Assembly: GCF_001591465.1 (NCBI RefSeq)
Contig: NZ_BCUY01000014.1
Span: forward strand, 1-64,000
DNA: 64,000 nucleotides
Source: Cytobacillus firmus NBRC 15306
Lineage (GTDB): Bacteria > Bacillota > Bacilli > Bacillales > Cytobacillaceae
Direction: 5' to 3'
A program made the position numbers and the translations under genes. The notes beneath the pieces are model-generated. The model was not told the origin of the DNA, ran no database searches, and saw only the letters and a list, made by a program, of their open reading frames with translations. Shown here piece by piece: positions 50,535 through 59,050 of this stretch. Position 1 is the stretch's first letter. Each line of letters starts with the position of its first letter.

Positions 50535-51275
50535 TTACTTCCCGCTCCACCGAAAGAACCGCACAGCAAGTACAACAGACACAATCCCAATCCCTATTAA
50601 AACAGCAGCTTCAAACCCATATTCTGTAATAGGCGCTTCCGTCCAGGTTCCCCTCAGCAATTGAATCACATAATAAAGCGGAAGGATTTTAGCTGCATAT
50701 TGCAGGACCGTTGGCATCATCTCAAGAGGAAAGGTCGCTCCTGAGAGGAACAGCATCAGATTCAGGAATAAGGAGCTGATGGCTGCTGCAGACTGTGCAT
50801 TTTTAGCTAAGGATGTAAGGAATAAAGCAAACGGAAAAAAAGCCAGGATGCTGATCAGCAGTGAGAGCAGCGTACTTCCGATAAAAGCCGGCAGGGCCAA
50901 ATCATAGAGAAGCATGCCAAAGACCATTAGCAGCAGTGCGGATATGGCAAAGATGACAGTCCCTTGAAAGGTATGGGCGGCGAGGATTTTCCAAGGCTGA
51001 AGCGGAGTCGACTGATATCTTCTCAATACGCCTGTTTCCCGGTAATTGGTTAAGACAGTTCCCAGTGTAAAAAAGGAAGTGGTCACAATATTGACGCCAA
51101 TCCATGAAGGAACAAAGTATTCCGCAAAAGCCTTTTGGCTCATGTTGTCTCCCACAAACATGGAACCGAACAGCCAAATCATGACTACTGGAAACAGGAA
51201 CGTCCAGAACATACTTAGCCGGTCCCTAAAGAACATTTTCGTTTCAAGGCTGGCGAGTTTTACAATGGCATTCAT
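50535..51275 (-). CDS. ABC-2 type transporter permease
   Basis: A 246-residue six-TM permease (ABC2_membrane). Starts NAIVKLASLETKMFFRDRLS and carries the family GATFPLEMMPTVLQYAAKILPLYYVIQLLRG segment near TM5/6. Its ATG overlaps the ATPase stop by 4 bp. Together they form an exporter of lipids, peptides or drugs; substrate unknown. Regulated by the LytTR system upstream (shared operator). Confidence 0.92.
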   Translation of the reverse strand: MNAIVKLASLETKMFFRDRLSMFWTFLFPVVMIWLFGSMFVGDNMSQKAFAEYFVPSWIGVNIVTTSFFTLGTVLTNYRETGVLRRYQSTPLQPWKILAAHTFQGTVIFAISALLLMVFGMLLYDLALPAFIGSTLLSLLISILAFFPFALFLTSLAKNAQSAAAISSLFLNLMLFLSGATFPLEMMPTVLQYAAKILPLYYVIQLLRGTWTEAPITEYGFEAAVLIGIGIVSVVLAVRFFRWSGK

Positions 51276-52183
51276 CCGATTTTCTCCTTTTCTAAGTACT
51301 GGACAAATAAATCATCTAGTGAGCCCTTCTCAAATTTAAAGCCCGTCAGACGTATCCCCTTTTCCTGGCAATGAGTGAAAATGTGATAAGCTGTTGTCTG
51401 CTGATCATCGCAGTACACTTTGAAATCGTCCAGATTATTCTCCACTCGTTCAACACCAGGAAGGGAATTTAAATATTCCCGGCTAAGGCCGGAACTCGTA
51501 AAAGCCAGGCAGTCAGCAGCCCCTTCATTTAGCAACTCACGTGGTGCATCCAGTGCTTTCAATTGGCCGCTGTAGATCATTGCCACCCGATCACAAAGCT
51601 GCTCAGCTTCTTCCATATAGTGTGTGGTCACGACAATGGTGCTGCCCCGTTCTCTTAACAGCCGAATTAATGACCACATTTCCCTCCTAGCTGAAGGATC
51701 CAGCCCCATGCTCGGTTCATCAAGAAAAAGAATCTCTGGTTCATGCAGGGTGGCTAAGGCGAGCGTTACCCGCTGTTTCCAGCCGCCGGACAGGTCATCA
51801 AACTTTACGTTCATTTTTTCTCTCAAACCAAGCAAGTCTATTAAATAATCTTTTTGCGTTGGGCCTTCATAAAAGGAAGAAAAGAGATCCAGCGCTTCTT
51901 TTACTTTCATTTTCTTCTGAATGGAAGTGGCTTGAAACTGCACGCCGGTTTTTTTGTTTAATTCACGCAGCTTCTTGCTGGGCACAAGACCAAGCACTTC
52001 GACCTCCCCCCCGCTCGGAACGGAAATCCCCTCAAGTATTTCAAGTGTTGTCGTTTTTCCTGCTCCATTCGGTCCTATAATTCCGAAGATTTCCCCTTTA
52101 TAAACGGTAAAAGAAAGATTCTTTATCGCCCGGGTGGCACCAAAATTTTTAGATAAATTTTTTACAGAAATGACACTTTCCAT
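51272..52183 (-). CDS. ABC transporter ATP-binding protein
   Basis: A 303-residue ATPase with Walker A GPNGAGKTTT, Q-loop VQFQAT, signature DLSGGWKQRV, Walker B EILFLDEPSMGLDP and switch TTHYMEEAEQ; a C-terminal domain of about 80 residues follows. Drug/lipid exporter (CcmA/DrrA-like) class. First gene of the two-gene exporter operon, translationally coupled to the permease. The upstream region holds a 35-bp box shared with the LytTR operon. Confidence 0.94.
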   Translation of the reverse strand: MESVISVKNLSKNFGATRAIKNLSFTVYKGEIFGIIGPNGAGKTTTLEILEGISVPSGGEVEVLGLVPSKKLRELNKKTGVQFQATSIQKKMKVKEALDLFSSFYEGPTQKDYLIDLLGLREKMNVKFDDLSGGWKQRVTLALATLHEPEILFLDEPSMGLDPSARREMWSLIRLLRERGSTIVVTTHYMEEAEQLCDRVAMIYSGQLKALDAPRELLNEGAADCLAFTSSGLSREYLNSLPGVERVENNLDDFKVYCDDQQTTAYHIFTHCQEKGIRLTGFKFEKGSLDDLFVQYLEKEKIG

Positions 52184-52226
52184 CCGAATCCTCCTTTAAT
52201 CTTTATATAATCAGTATAAGGGTGCC

Positions 52227-52261
52227 ATTTCCAAATGACACCAATTGCAAGGCGACACGCA
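52227..52261 (-). promoter_or_regulatory. LytTR-type box upstream of the ABC exporter
   Basis: The 35-bp block runs from ATTTCCAAATGACACCA to ACACGCA and is about 70% identical to the block at 53852-53886. It is placed just upstream of a minus-strand -10 (TATACT), as for an activator site. Confidence 0.6.
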
Positions 52262-52336
52262 GGAAGAGTATGATAAGATGCACATATTAGCTTCCGACTT
52301 GCAAATTTCATTATCAGTCAGTGAAGGCTGTTTTAA

Positions 52337-52377
52337 AAATAAGGCCTGCACACTTATGTTAAAGTGAACAGGCAGTT
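52337..52377 (-). terminator. terminator of the lipoprotein pseudogene
   Basis: A GCCTG..CACTT / AAGTG..CAGGC stem on the minus strand is followed by TTATTTTTA, directly after the lipoprotein frame ends. Confidence 0.65.
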
Positions 52378-52380
52378 TTT

Positions 52381-52809
52381 CTATTTGATAGAAGCTGCAA
52401 TTTCCAATGTCCTTAGTGCTCCCTCGGCTTTCTCAATCTTATAGACGGTTCGTTCCTCCTGCCAGACAAGAATTTGATTCCGGGAATGCTCACTGATTGT
52501 GTCAAATCTGCCGGTTCCATACATCTTAGGAGACGGCAGCTTACTGCTTTCTAAGAATTCAACTACTTTTTTGGAGTCAGTCAGGAGATTATCAGGATCT
52601 TCTGTTTGTGCCCGTGATGTAAATGCCCATCTTCCCTCATTCCAGCTTAGGCGTGAGCTGCTTCGTGATTTTCAGTCTCCGTGTTTTCCAGTTTCCTGAT
52701 TGCTGCTCTGGACTTTTCCCTCGTCTGTTTCTTCCGTCATTGCAGGATCACTGGTGCAGGCTGAAAGAATAATCAGGAAAGCGGCAATACTAATTGCCTT
52801 AATCTTCAT
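52381..52809 (-). pseudogene. lipoprotein gene with in-frame TGA
   Basis: A GGTGAGGA site precedes ATG 52809. The frame codes a lipoprotein signal (AFLIILSAC) and 45 residues, then TGA at 52672-52674, then 96 more sensible residues in the same frame (SSRLSWNEGRWAFTSRAQ ... IEKAEGALRTLEIAASIK) to TAG. The downstream terminator is intact. A single TGA interrupts an otherwise normal lipoprotein of about 142 residues lying between the LytTR operon and its target exporter. Confidence 0.75.
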
Positions 52810-52932
52810 GAATCCTCACCTCAAAAACTGTTTTCCCTTATGTCTATTTGCGAAACGCCCATGATATTCTCCTCGTATGGCAGAGCCGCTGTATGACCGT
52901 TTTTGCACTTACAATTCGTAATTGCACACCCC

Positions 52933-53346
52933 TCATTCGAGGCACTCCAGATCCTTATTCAGCTTCTTCGATTCATTTTTAAAGTATAGATAAAATCCGA
53001 TCCAGCCAATCGCGTAAACCAATAGTGAGATGGCAAGATAGATGAAAAAGTTCTTTACTCCGATCGGAATCCAGCCAATCCAAAGCCCTAATGTGAAATA
53101 AACAATCGTGACTGTAAGATAATGCAGGGCTGTCTGCATGGGCAGGCGAAGTGAGCGGATTTCAAAATAAAGCGGAGTAACCGTGAACAGCCAGCCGCTG
53201 ATAATAAAGCCCAATGCATTTATGATAAACTTTTGCCCATCTAACGTGGGTTGACCGCCGAAATAAATTAAGGCTATAGCTGCAGCTGTAGAAATGAATC
53301 CCCCAAAGAATATGCCGATCATGCTTCTGTACAAAAATGCCCTCAC
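52933..53346 (-). CDS. DUF3021 membrane protein
   Basis: A 137-residue four-TM protein (GIFFGGFISTAAAIALIYFG; FIISGWLFTVTPLYFE; LTVTIVYFTLGLWIGWIP; LLVYAIGWIGFYLYF). DUF3021 proteins are regularly encoded after LytTR regulators and are thought to modulate them at the membrane. Overlaps the LytTR stop by 4 bp. Confidence 0.88.
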   Translation of the reverse strand: MRAFLYRSMIGIFFGGFISTAAAIALIYFGGQPTLDGQKFIINALGFIISGWLFTVTPLYFEIRSLRLPMQTALHYLTVTIVYFTLGLWIGWIPIGVKNFFIYLAISLLVYAIGWIGFYLYFKNESKKLNKDLECLE

Positions 53347-53801
53347 TTCGTCTCCCTCCTGTTCATTCTTAAAATTTCCTTTATCCGTCCGACATAATGG
53401 CGTGAAGCATACTCCTTCTCCCCCGATTTAAAGTGAACACAGAGTGTCCCGTTAAAGGATGGCTCAAAATGGCTCATGGCGTAAAGGTTTGCTATGACTG
53501 ACTTGGATATCCTGATAAAACGGTGGGAAGGGAGGGATTGTTCAAGTTCATATAGTTTTTCTTTCACTTTAAAAATCCCTTCTGAAGTAGCAGCTGTCAC
53601 TGAGTCACCTTCTGAACGGAAATATTGAACTTCATCAGGCTTTATTAAGTGCTGATTCTCTCCATCCTTTCCGACAATCAGTCCGGTTTCATTCCTTTTG
53701 AGGTACTCGAGGATCTCCTGGATAGCCGGGGTGATTTCTTTGCAATGGATTGTCACCGAGGTTTCTTCGTTGAGCGGGTCGATGTCAAGCACGATTTTCA
53801 T
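53343..53801 (-). CDS. LytTR family DNA-binding regulator
   Basis: A 152-residue protein: short N-terminal domain, then a LytTR DNA-binding domain (LIKPDEVQYFRSEGDSVTA, YELEQSLPSHRFIRISKSVIANL, ASRHYVGRIKEIL). No receiver domain, so the signal likely comes through the coupled DUF3021 partner. Two shared 35-bp boxes, one upstream of itself and one upstream of the ABC exporter, identify its probable regulon. Confidence 0.93.
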   Translation of the reverse strand: MKIVLDIDPLNEETSVTIHCKEITPAIQEILEYLKRNETGLIVGKDGENQHLIKPDEVQYFRSEGDSVTAATSEGIFKVKEKLYELEQSLPSHRFIRISKSVIANLYAMSHFEPSFNGTLCVHFKSGEKEYASRHYVGRIKEILRMNRRETK

Positions 53802-53851
53802 GAAGGGCGCTCCTCCTTTCCATCACTTTATAAATTTAGTATAGATGGCTA

Positions 53852-53886
53852 ATTTCCAATTGTCACCAGAATTCAAGCAACACGCA
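53852..53886 (-). promoter_or_regulatory. LytTR-type box upstream of its own operon
   Basis: The 35-bp block runs from ATTTCCAATTGTCACCA to ACACGCA and matches 52227-52261, again just upstream of a minus-strand TATACT. Confidence 0.6.
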
Positions 53887-53934
53887 TGATCAGCATGGTG
53901 AGCTGCAGTTAATTACCCCCCTCCTGCAGACAAG

Positions 53935-53960
53935 AAAAACCTAGATCCAAGGATCTAGGC
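53935..53960 (-). terminator. terminator of YfmQ gene
   Basis: CCTAGATCC/GGATCTAGG hairpin followed by TTTTTCTTG on the minus strand. Confidence 0.8.
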
Positions 53961-53980
53961 TAACATTAAATATTCTTAGT

Positions 53981-54418
53981 CTAACTGGCATTGATTGCCA
54001 GCGAACTGTTTTGAAGGCTATCAGAAATCAGGCTATATGCGATGACCTTTTTCCTGCGCTGTTTGACCACATCAATACGGTCCTTATAACTAAATATGAA
54101 CAGCTTGTCATCTCTGTCCAGAAACTCGATAACTATCGGGGTTCCACACTTCTCCGGCTGTAAAAAAAGCTGTTCGTTCCCAGGGTGGATATAATGTTTC
54201 TTAATAAATATTCCTTCATTGAACTGATTGATAAACCGAAGTTTCTCCTTATCTTCCAGCCTATGATCACCAATTGTGACTGTAACCTCTTTCTCATCAA
54301 GCCTGGAATGAGTTTCAAATTTCCGGATCAGCCAATTAACCGTGCCGGTCGGCATACAGGTCAGCACGATTTTCAGCAGACTAACGAGAATAATAGGTAC
54401 CAATACTGGCCATGTCAT
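53981..54418 (-). CDS. yfmQ: YfmQ family protein
   Basis: A 145-residue protein with one N-terminal TM helix (VLVPIILVSLLKIVLTCM) and a soluble domain. Segments EVTVTIGDHRLEDKEKL, IHPGNEQLFLQPEKCGTPIVI and VVKQRRKKVIAYSLISDSLQ match B. subtilis YfmQ as I recall it. Function unknown. It lies 22 bp downstream of a small two-TM gene, so the two are probably co-transcribed. Confidence 0.82.
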   Translation of the reverse strand: MTWPVLVPIILVSLLKIVLTCMPTGTVNWLIRKFETHSRLDEKEVTVTIGDHRLEDKEKLRFINQFNEGIFIKKHYIHPGNEQLFLQPEKCGTPIVIEFLDRDDKLFIFSYKDRIDVVKQRRKKVIAYSLISDSLQNSSLAINAS

Positions 54419-54440
54419 CTTTCTTCATCTCCATCTGTAT

Positions 54441-54632
54441 TTAAATCCGCCAAATATAAACTCCGAGAGAAGCTAATCCGATAAAAATAATAACCACATA
54501 TATTAAGGTTAAATTGGTTGTGTTCCGTTTTGTTGAACTTCCATAGTTCTCATCAGCCTTGCCTGTCAGCAGCAAAGTCGAAACCACAGCAAAAATTAAG
54601 ATAATTAGAACCAGCCCAAGCATTATTCCCAT
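54441..54632 (-). CDS. small two-TM membrane protein
   Basis: 63 residues with two TM helices (MLGLVLIILIFAVVSTLLL and LIYVVIIFIGLASLGVYI) and a polar loop (GKADENYGSSTKRNTTN). AGAGGTG lies 7 bases before ATG 54632. Upstream of yfmQ in a likely two-gene operon. Family not recognised. Confidence 0.62.
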   Translation of the reverse strand: MGIMLGLVLIILIFAVVSTLLLTGKADENYGSSTKRNTTNLTLIYVVIIFIGLASLGVYIWRI

Positions 54633-54797
54633 GCTGCGCACCTCTTCTTTTACATTTTAATAAACTTCTATAACTAAATAATACCGTAAACCAGCCAATA
54701 GATAACCATCCAATTTGATATAAAATTAACCATCCACTTTCATCAAAAAAAATGCCGCTCCCAGCTTCTAATAGACACGGCAAAATATTATTGAATT

Positions 54798-55016
54798 CTA
54801 CTTATCAGGCATAGAAAAGGCCGTTGATCCATTTTCTTCATCCTCTGATTTTCTATGAATCTGTTTAACCACTTCCAACACTCATTCATGAGAGTCATAT
54901 TCACCCAGGACCCTGCTCCAATATACAAAGAAATTCCTGCTGATTATACCTTCCACAGTTTTTCCTTTAACGGTTACCTCTTTCACATTGACTAAACTTC
55001 TCTTATCTTGCGTCAT
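54798..55016 (-). pseudogene. small ORF with in-frame TGA
   Basis: From ATG 55016 the frame gives 44 residues (MTQDKRSLVNVKEVTVKGK ... VLGEYDSHE), TGA at 54882-54884, then 27 more protein-like residues (VLEVVKQIHRKSEDEENGST...) to TAG. Continuity across the stop suggests a Trp-to-stop change in a gene of about 72 residues. Ribosome-binding site weak; family unknown. Confidence 0.4.
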
Positions 55017-55118
55017 AACCCACAGTATCATTTTCTCCTACTGGCAGTTAGTTTTTTGAGTGGAATATGGAAAAATTATGTTATTATTATCAAAGACAAT
55101 TTTTTAGCGGGGATAATA

Positions 55119-55595
55119 ATGAAAAAGATAATAAGGTTGATCATGGGAATTAGCTTTCTTTCTTACTTATGTGCCTTAACCGTATTACTGTTCTTTATAT
55201 CGAGAGGATTCTGGTCAGACATGCCGTTAATCGACTATATGAAGCAATCCTCAAACCTGGTGCCCTTTAAAACCATTAATGGGTATATATTGGCTATGAC
55301 CAATGAAAGTATGAATTTAATCATTCCTATAAAAAACCTTGCCGGCAATGTGGCTGCATTTTTGCCAATGGGAATTTTTCTGCCCTATTTTATTAAAAAG
55401 CTAAACAGACTTAAGTCATTTACAGTTACCATGATTGTCATGATTCTTAGTGTGGAAATTATTCAGCTGGTCACAAGAAGGGGCAGTTTGGATATTGATG
55501 ACTTCATTCTAAATATTATCGGAGCGTTAATAGGGTTTGGTTTATGGAAAGTGACGACAGCCCGGAAAGCAGGGAAAAATGCAGTGAACGTATAA
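55119..55595 (+). CDS. VanZ family protein
   Basis: A 158-residue four-TM VanZ-like protein with the signature NLVPFKTI, NLAGNVAAFLPMGIFLPYF and EIIQLVTRRGSLDIDDFILNIIGALIGF. VanZ proteins affect teicoplanin susceptibility, but most chromosomal members have unknown function. The start is ATG 55119 after GCGGGGA. No glycopeptide resistance genes nearby. Confidence 0.9.
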   Translation: MKKIIRLIMGISFLSYLCALTVLLFFISRGFWSDMPLIDYMKQSSNLVPFKTINGYILAMTNESMNLIIPIKNLAGNVAAFLPMGIFLPYFIKKLNRLKSFTVTMIVMILSVEIIQLVTRRGSLDIDDFILNIIGALIGFGLWKVTTARKAGKNAVNV

Positions 55596-55596
55596 T

Positions 55597-55629
55597 AAAT
55601 GCCTGTCTAACTGGTTTAGACAGGCATTT
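55597..55629. terminator. bidirectional terminator
   Basis: A perfect 14-bp stem AAATGCCTGTCTAA/TTAGACAGGCATTT lies between the convergent VanZ and serine hydrolase genes. Confidence 0.9.
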
Positions 55630-55632
55630 TCA

Positions 55633-57084
55633 TTACCTTGTTTTTTTAAGAATTATTCTAATCAGCAGCAGCCCATTTATGGCCAGCATAATTATTGCCA
55701 AAATCGTTAAAAGAGCAATGTCAGGCGCAAAGACAGAGATGGAATGCCAAGGCGAAGATGTGCTAAATGTGAAAAGAGGGACTAACGCTGCTGACAGGCC
55801 AGTAAAAAGAAAACCTAAGAAAAGTCCTGTCCCCTTTTTTAAATATTTTCGGGTTCTGAATCTTTTCCCGAGAAAAATTGAAAGTATAACCAGCAGCAGG
55901 ACAAATCCCAACATAATGTATTGTATGGTCACACTATGATTAGGAACTCCTTCAGGCTCATCGCCTTTTAATAGACTAATAATATGATCCTTCAAATAAT
56001 AAAGCCCTTCTTCCTCTAAAATATGATTCTTATTTGTCAGAATCACGCCGCCCCAGCCGGTTTCCGGAATATAAAAGACTTCTGCATGCGAATCAGGGGT
56101 AGAACCAGAGTGCCAGATCATTTCTTTGGGAGTATCCGGGTTGGATATGCGGATTCCTAAACCATAATATCGGTCTTCTCCTGTTTGAACCTGCGGTGTC
56201 ATAAATAAATCCAAAGTTTTATCACTGATAAAATGATCCGGCCCTTTCCCGCTCAATAATTTTACAAATTGAACCATATCTGCAGAACTGGCCGTAATGT
56301 ATCCGTAGGGTGCGCCAGCATCATCATAGGCTGCAGAACTTTTCACCGGCATCCCAAACCAGGATTGATAACCGCTGAGATATCCTTTCTTATAAGCTCC
56401 CTCCTTATTGGCTGAAGCATCTTTCATCCCTAAAGGCTGAAAGATCTGCTGTTCCATATACTCTGCATAGGACATTCCTGTTAGTTCTTCAAGCATTGCA
56501 CCCAAGATTAAGAAATTGGCATTGCTGTATTGATGCTTCTCACCAGGCGCAGCAGTCATTCCAACTTCTGACAATTTCTTGACTTGATTCTTAATAGCAT
56601 TCCTGCCTGTTAACTCTTTATCAGATAGTGCAAGCCCGTCATAGGTACTTAATCCGCTTGTCTGCGTGAGCAATTGCTCCACTGTGATTTCGGCAGCTTT
56701 CCCATTGTTCAGTTTCAACCACGGAAGATATTCTTGAATGCCGGCATCCAGGCGGATGGTTCCATTATCAGCTAATTTCATAATGGCCATTCCCGTTAAC
56801 GATTTGCTTATGGAGCCAATCGTAAAAGGAGTTTGTTCTGTAACCTCCTCCTTTATTTCTCCAGTAACTCCCCATGATTTTGAAAAAAATAGTTTATTAT
56901 TATGCACTATGGCAACTGAAGCCCCCGGAACTTGATAGTCTTCCAGGTAATCCTTTATTGCCTTCTCAATTTTTGCTTCGATGTCTTCTTCAGCTGAAGC
57001 CGAATTTTCAGGCAAATAACTAAAAGAAGTGAACAAGAAAAGAACCAATATTATTTTTAATAAACTGGACTGCAAGAATGCCAT
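55633..57084 (-). CDS. membrane-anchored beta-lactamase-like serine hydrolase
   Basis: 483 residues: signal peptide (LLKIILVLFLFTSFSYL ... SASA), a class-C beta-lactamase/PBP4* fold domain with SxxK (GSISKSLTG), YxN (YSNANF) and the HSG motif (WHSGSTPDSH), then three or four C-terminal TM helices (about 385-480). It likely acts outside the membrane on peptidoglycan peptides or esters; beta-lactam hydrolysis is not implied. The start is ATG 57084 after AGAAGGAGAGG. Confidence 0.9.
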   Translation of the reverse strand: MAFLQSSLLKIILVLFLFTSFSYLPENSASAEEDIEAKIEKAIKDYLEDYQVPGASVAIVHNNKLFFSKSWGVTGEIKEEVTEQTPFTIGSISKSLTGMAIMKLADNGTIRLDAGIQEYLPWLKLNNGKAAEITVEQLLTQTSGLSTYDGLALSDKELTGRNAIKNQVKKLSEVGMTAAPGEKHQYSNANFLILGAMLEELTGMSYAEYMEQQIFQPLGMKDASANKEGAYKKGYLSGYQSWFGMPVKSSAAYDDAGAPYGYITASSADMVQFVKLLSGKGPDHFISDKTLDLFMTPQVQTGEDRYYGLGIRISNPDTPKEMIWHSGSTPDSHAEVFYIPETGWGGVILTNKNHILEEEGLYYLKDHIISLLKGDEPEGVPNHSVTIQYIMLGFVLLLVILSIFLGKRFRTRKYLKKGTGLFLGFLFTGLSAALVPLFTFSTSSPWHSISVFAPDIALLTILAIIMLAINGLLLIRIILKKTR

Positions 57085-57138
57085 ATAACCTCTCCTTCTG
57101 CCAATGTTCTTAACCAACGGAGTGTCCCATTAATGTGC

Positions 57139-57243
57139 CTATAGATATTTTTTAGCATCCCAACGCTTAATCCCACCCCGTCCCTTCGATTCGACCTTCT
57201 CAATATATTCCTTGGCCAAAGGGACTTTGCGGGCAGAGCTTCC
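57139..57243 (-). pseudogene. 3' fragment of a DNA alkylation repair gene
   Basis: 35 codons on the minus strand read ARKVPLAKEYIEKVESKGR-GGIKRW..., nearly identical to the C-terminus of the intact gene at 59804 (CKVPLAKEYIEKVESKGRVGIKRK). Everything 5' of this is missing. It sits 26 bp from the serine hydrolase stop side and next to the IS110 element. Confidence 0.85.
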
Positions 57244-57250
57244 AAAGAAT

Positions 57251-57266
57251 GGTGCCTGTCCCCACC
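57251..57266. repeat. CTGTCCCC repeat fragment, copy 5
   Basis: GGTGCCTGTCCCCACC, a partial copy of the dispersed GGGACAG element, at the break of the alkylation-repair fragment. Confidence 0.4.
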
Positions 57267-57399
57267 TGCTTTAAAGTCTTAGCAGATGTGAGGTCAGCGT
57301 ATAATGGCAAATAAGTCAAGGGTCCAATTAAGATAAAAAAGACCGACCTTAAGCAGAACTCTCAATTTCCAAATTTTGAAAAGTTCAACTATCACAGAA

Positions 57400-57620
57400 T
57401 TTATAATAGAACTCCTCTAGAACGTGAAAGGATCTTGTTTTTCATCCTACAGGGATACCGCCTAGCAAGTATAAACTCCACTTTTTACGTATTATTCGTA
57501 TTTGAAGGACAAGATCCATAACGCTGACCCGCGAGGTCTCTTCGCCTCAGGCACCATAATCCTATGTGATCTAACGTCCTAGATGAGCTCCATTTTTATT
57601 TAAGTCATATTTCGTTAATC
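57400..57620 (-). ncRNA. candidate IS110 bridge-type RNA region
   Basis: Non-coding DNA just downstream of the transposase can fold: GGATCTTGT (57430-57438) pairs perfectly with ACAAGATCC (57509-57517). Smaller hairpins GACC/GGTC and GAGG/CCTC follow at about 57524-57556. IS110-family elements use a guide (bridge) RNA encoded in a long non-coding end. Strand and exact limits are uncertain. Confidence 0.35.
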
Positions 57621-57640
57621 CATAAAGAAATCAATATTAC

Positions 57641-59050
57641 TTAAGCAGATGAAAGGGCATTCGATAAAACATACCGATCATAAAAGAGTTGGACATTGGC
57701 TGCACGCAGTTTCTTTTTTAATTCGGTTAATAATACATAATTTTCTTGGTTCGTTTGATAGAGGGTTTGGTTTTTAATCATGGAAAAGGCGAGACGAATC
57801 ATTCTATTCCCTATTGCAATATATGCTTGATTTGGGTGCTTTCCACGCTCTTTTAAGGCTATATATTTCTCTTTCAATGCTGGATTATTAACAGAAAGTG
57901 ATCTTCCTACTTGGTAAGTAACATTGCGAAACGTCCGCCTTCCCTGTTTAGAGATCTTATAATGCGAAGGCCTCTTTCCTCCAGACTGTTTCACAATAGG
58001 GTTGGTTCCTGCCAGCTTAATCAATTGTCCAGCATGATCAAAATCTGATAAATCTCCCATCTCCGCATATAACTCTGCCCCAGTGTTAACGGCAATTCCA
58101 GGTACAGTAAGAAGTACAGCACCTTCTGTCTGAATAAACAGGTCTTCAATTTTTTTCTCAAGCACCCGAATCTGATTGTCTAATAAATCTAATCGATCCA
58201 GTTTTTGATTTAATAGAAATATATCTGCCTCCACCTTATCCTTGGAACGAGATATAGAGTTTGAGGCAAACTCAAGAAGGATTTGAATGGAATGGTCTCT
58301 CAGCTTCAGGTTTTCGCGGATAGAAAGGGCACGGAGGCCTTCTTTCCCCAGTTTCAGAATGTCACTGGGATGTGGGTGGTGCCTCATAAGATAGCGAGCT
58401 GCTTTCCCAAAGAGGCTGGAAAAAGGTTTTACATATTCACGTTTTCCGTTTTTCCATATACTTTTCCCCTGCATTTCTCTAAATACATGATCTAAATGGA
58501 CGCGAATTAGATTTTGAGTAGCTGTTCGCTCATCAACTAATTCCCTGCGGGAACGTGTTAATTTTTGCAAATTATGAACCGACCCAGAGGGCAGTTCACT
58601 AGATGTCCCCCTCCCATGAATAATAGATTGGACAATGGCCATCAAGTCTAGATTGTCTGTTTTCGACCAATTTAAAAGAGCTTGTCTTTCCTGTGATGTA
58701 GTGGCTGCATTCACCACACGCACATGATAGCCCTCCTGATGACAACGACGGACCAGATCCTCGTAATAATGACCAGTTGTCTCAATGCCCACAACCACTT
58801 CTTCTATTTCATGAGCATTCATCACTTCTTCTATCTTTTTCTTAACCAACTCAAAGCCAGAAAGCGATGCATCAAAATCAAACGGTCGAACCAAGATATC
58901 TCCATAGAAGGAACTCAAAATTGCCTTATGTGTAAACTTAGCTGCGTCTATTGCCACAATTAATAGATGATCAGCTCCTGTTTCCCGAATAAACTTAGCC
59001 CATCGACTTCCGTTTTTCCCTTGAATATGATTGAATGGTGTATATACCAT
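57641..59050 (-). CDS. IS110 family transposase
   Basis: A 469-residue RNA-guided-type recombinase. RuvC-like DEDD residues can be placed at Asp35 (VAIDAAKF), Glu90 (GIETTGHYYED), Asp132 and Asp135 (KTDNLDLMAI). A coiled-coil middle and a Transposase_20 domain (TVPGIAVNTGAELYAEMGDL ... KQSGGKR with the candidate catalytic Ser, then GNRMIRLAFSMI) follow. It appears full length and intact. The start is ATG 59050 after AAGGAG. Confidence 0.93.
   Translation of the reverse strand: MVYTPFNHIQGKNGSRWAKFIRETGADHLLIVAIDAAKFTHKAILSSFYGDILVRPFDFDASLSGFELVKKKIEEVMNAHEIEEVVVGIETTGHYYEDLVRRCHQEGYHVRVVNAATTSQERQALLNWSKTDNLDLMAIVQSIIHGRGTSSELPSGSVHNLQKLTRSRRELVDERTATQNLIRVHLDHVFREMQGKSIWKNGKREYVKPFSSLFGKAARYLMRHHPHPSDILKLGKEGLRALSIRENLKLRDHSIQILLEFASNSISRSKDKVEADIFLLNQKLDRLDLLDNQIRVLEKKIEDLFIQTEGAVLLTVPGIAVNTGAELYAEMGDLSDFDHAGQLIKLAGTNPIVKQSGGKRPSHYKISKQGRRTFRNVTYQVGRSLSVNNPALKEKYIALKERGKHPNQAYIAIGNRMIRLAFSMIKNQTLYQTNQENYVLLTELKKKLRAANVQLFYDRYVLSNALSSA

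Noticed and set aside
52672-54884. TGA read as Trp or selenocysteine at 52672 and 54882
   Set aside because: Many genes in the window use TGA as a normal stop, and no SECIS-like hairpin is evident after either codon; mutation is simpler.
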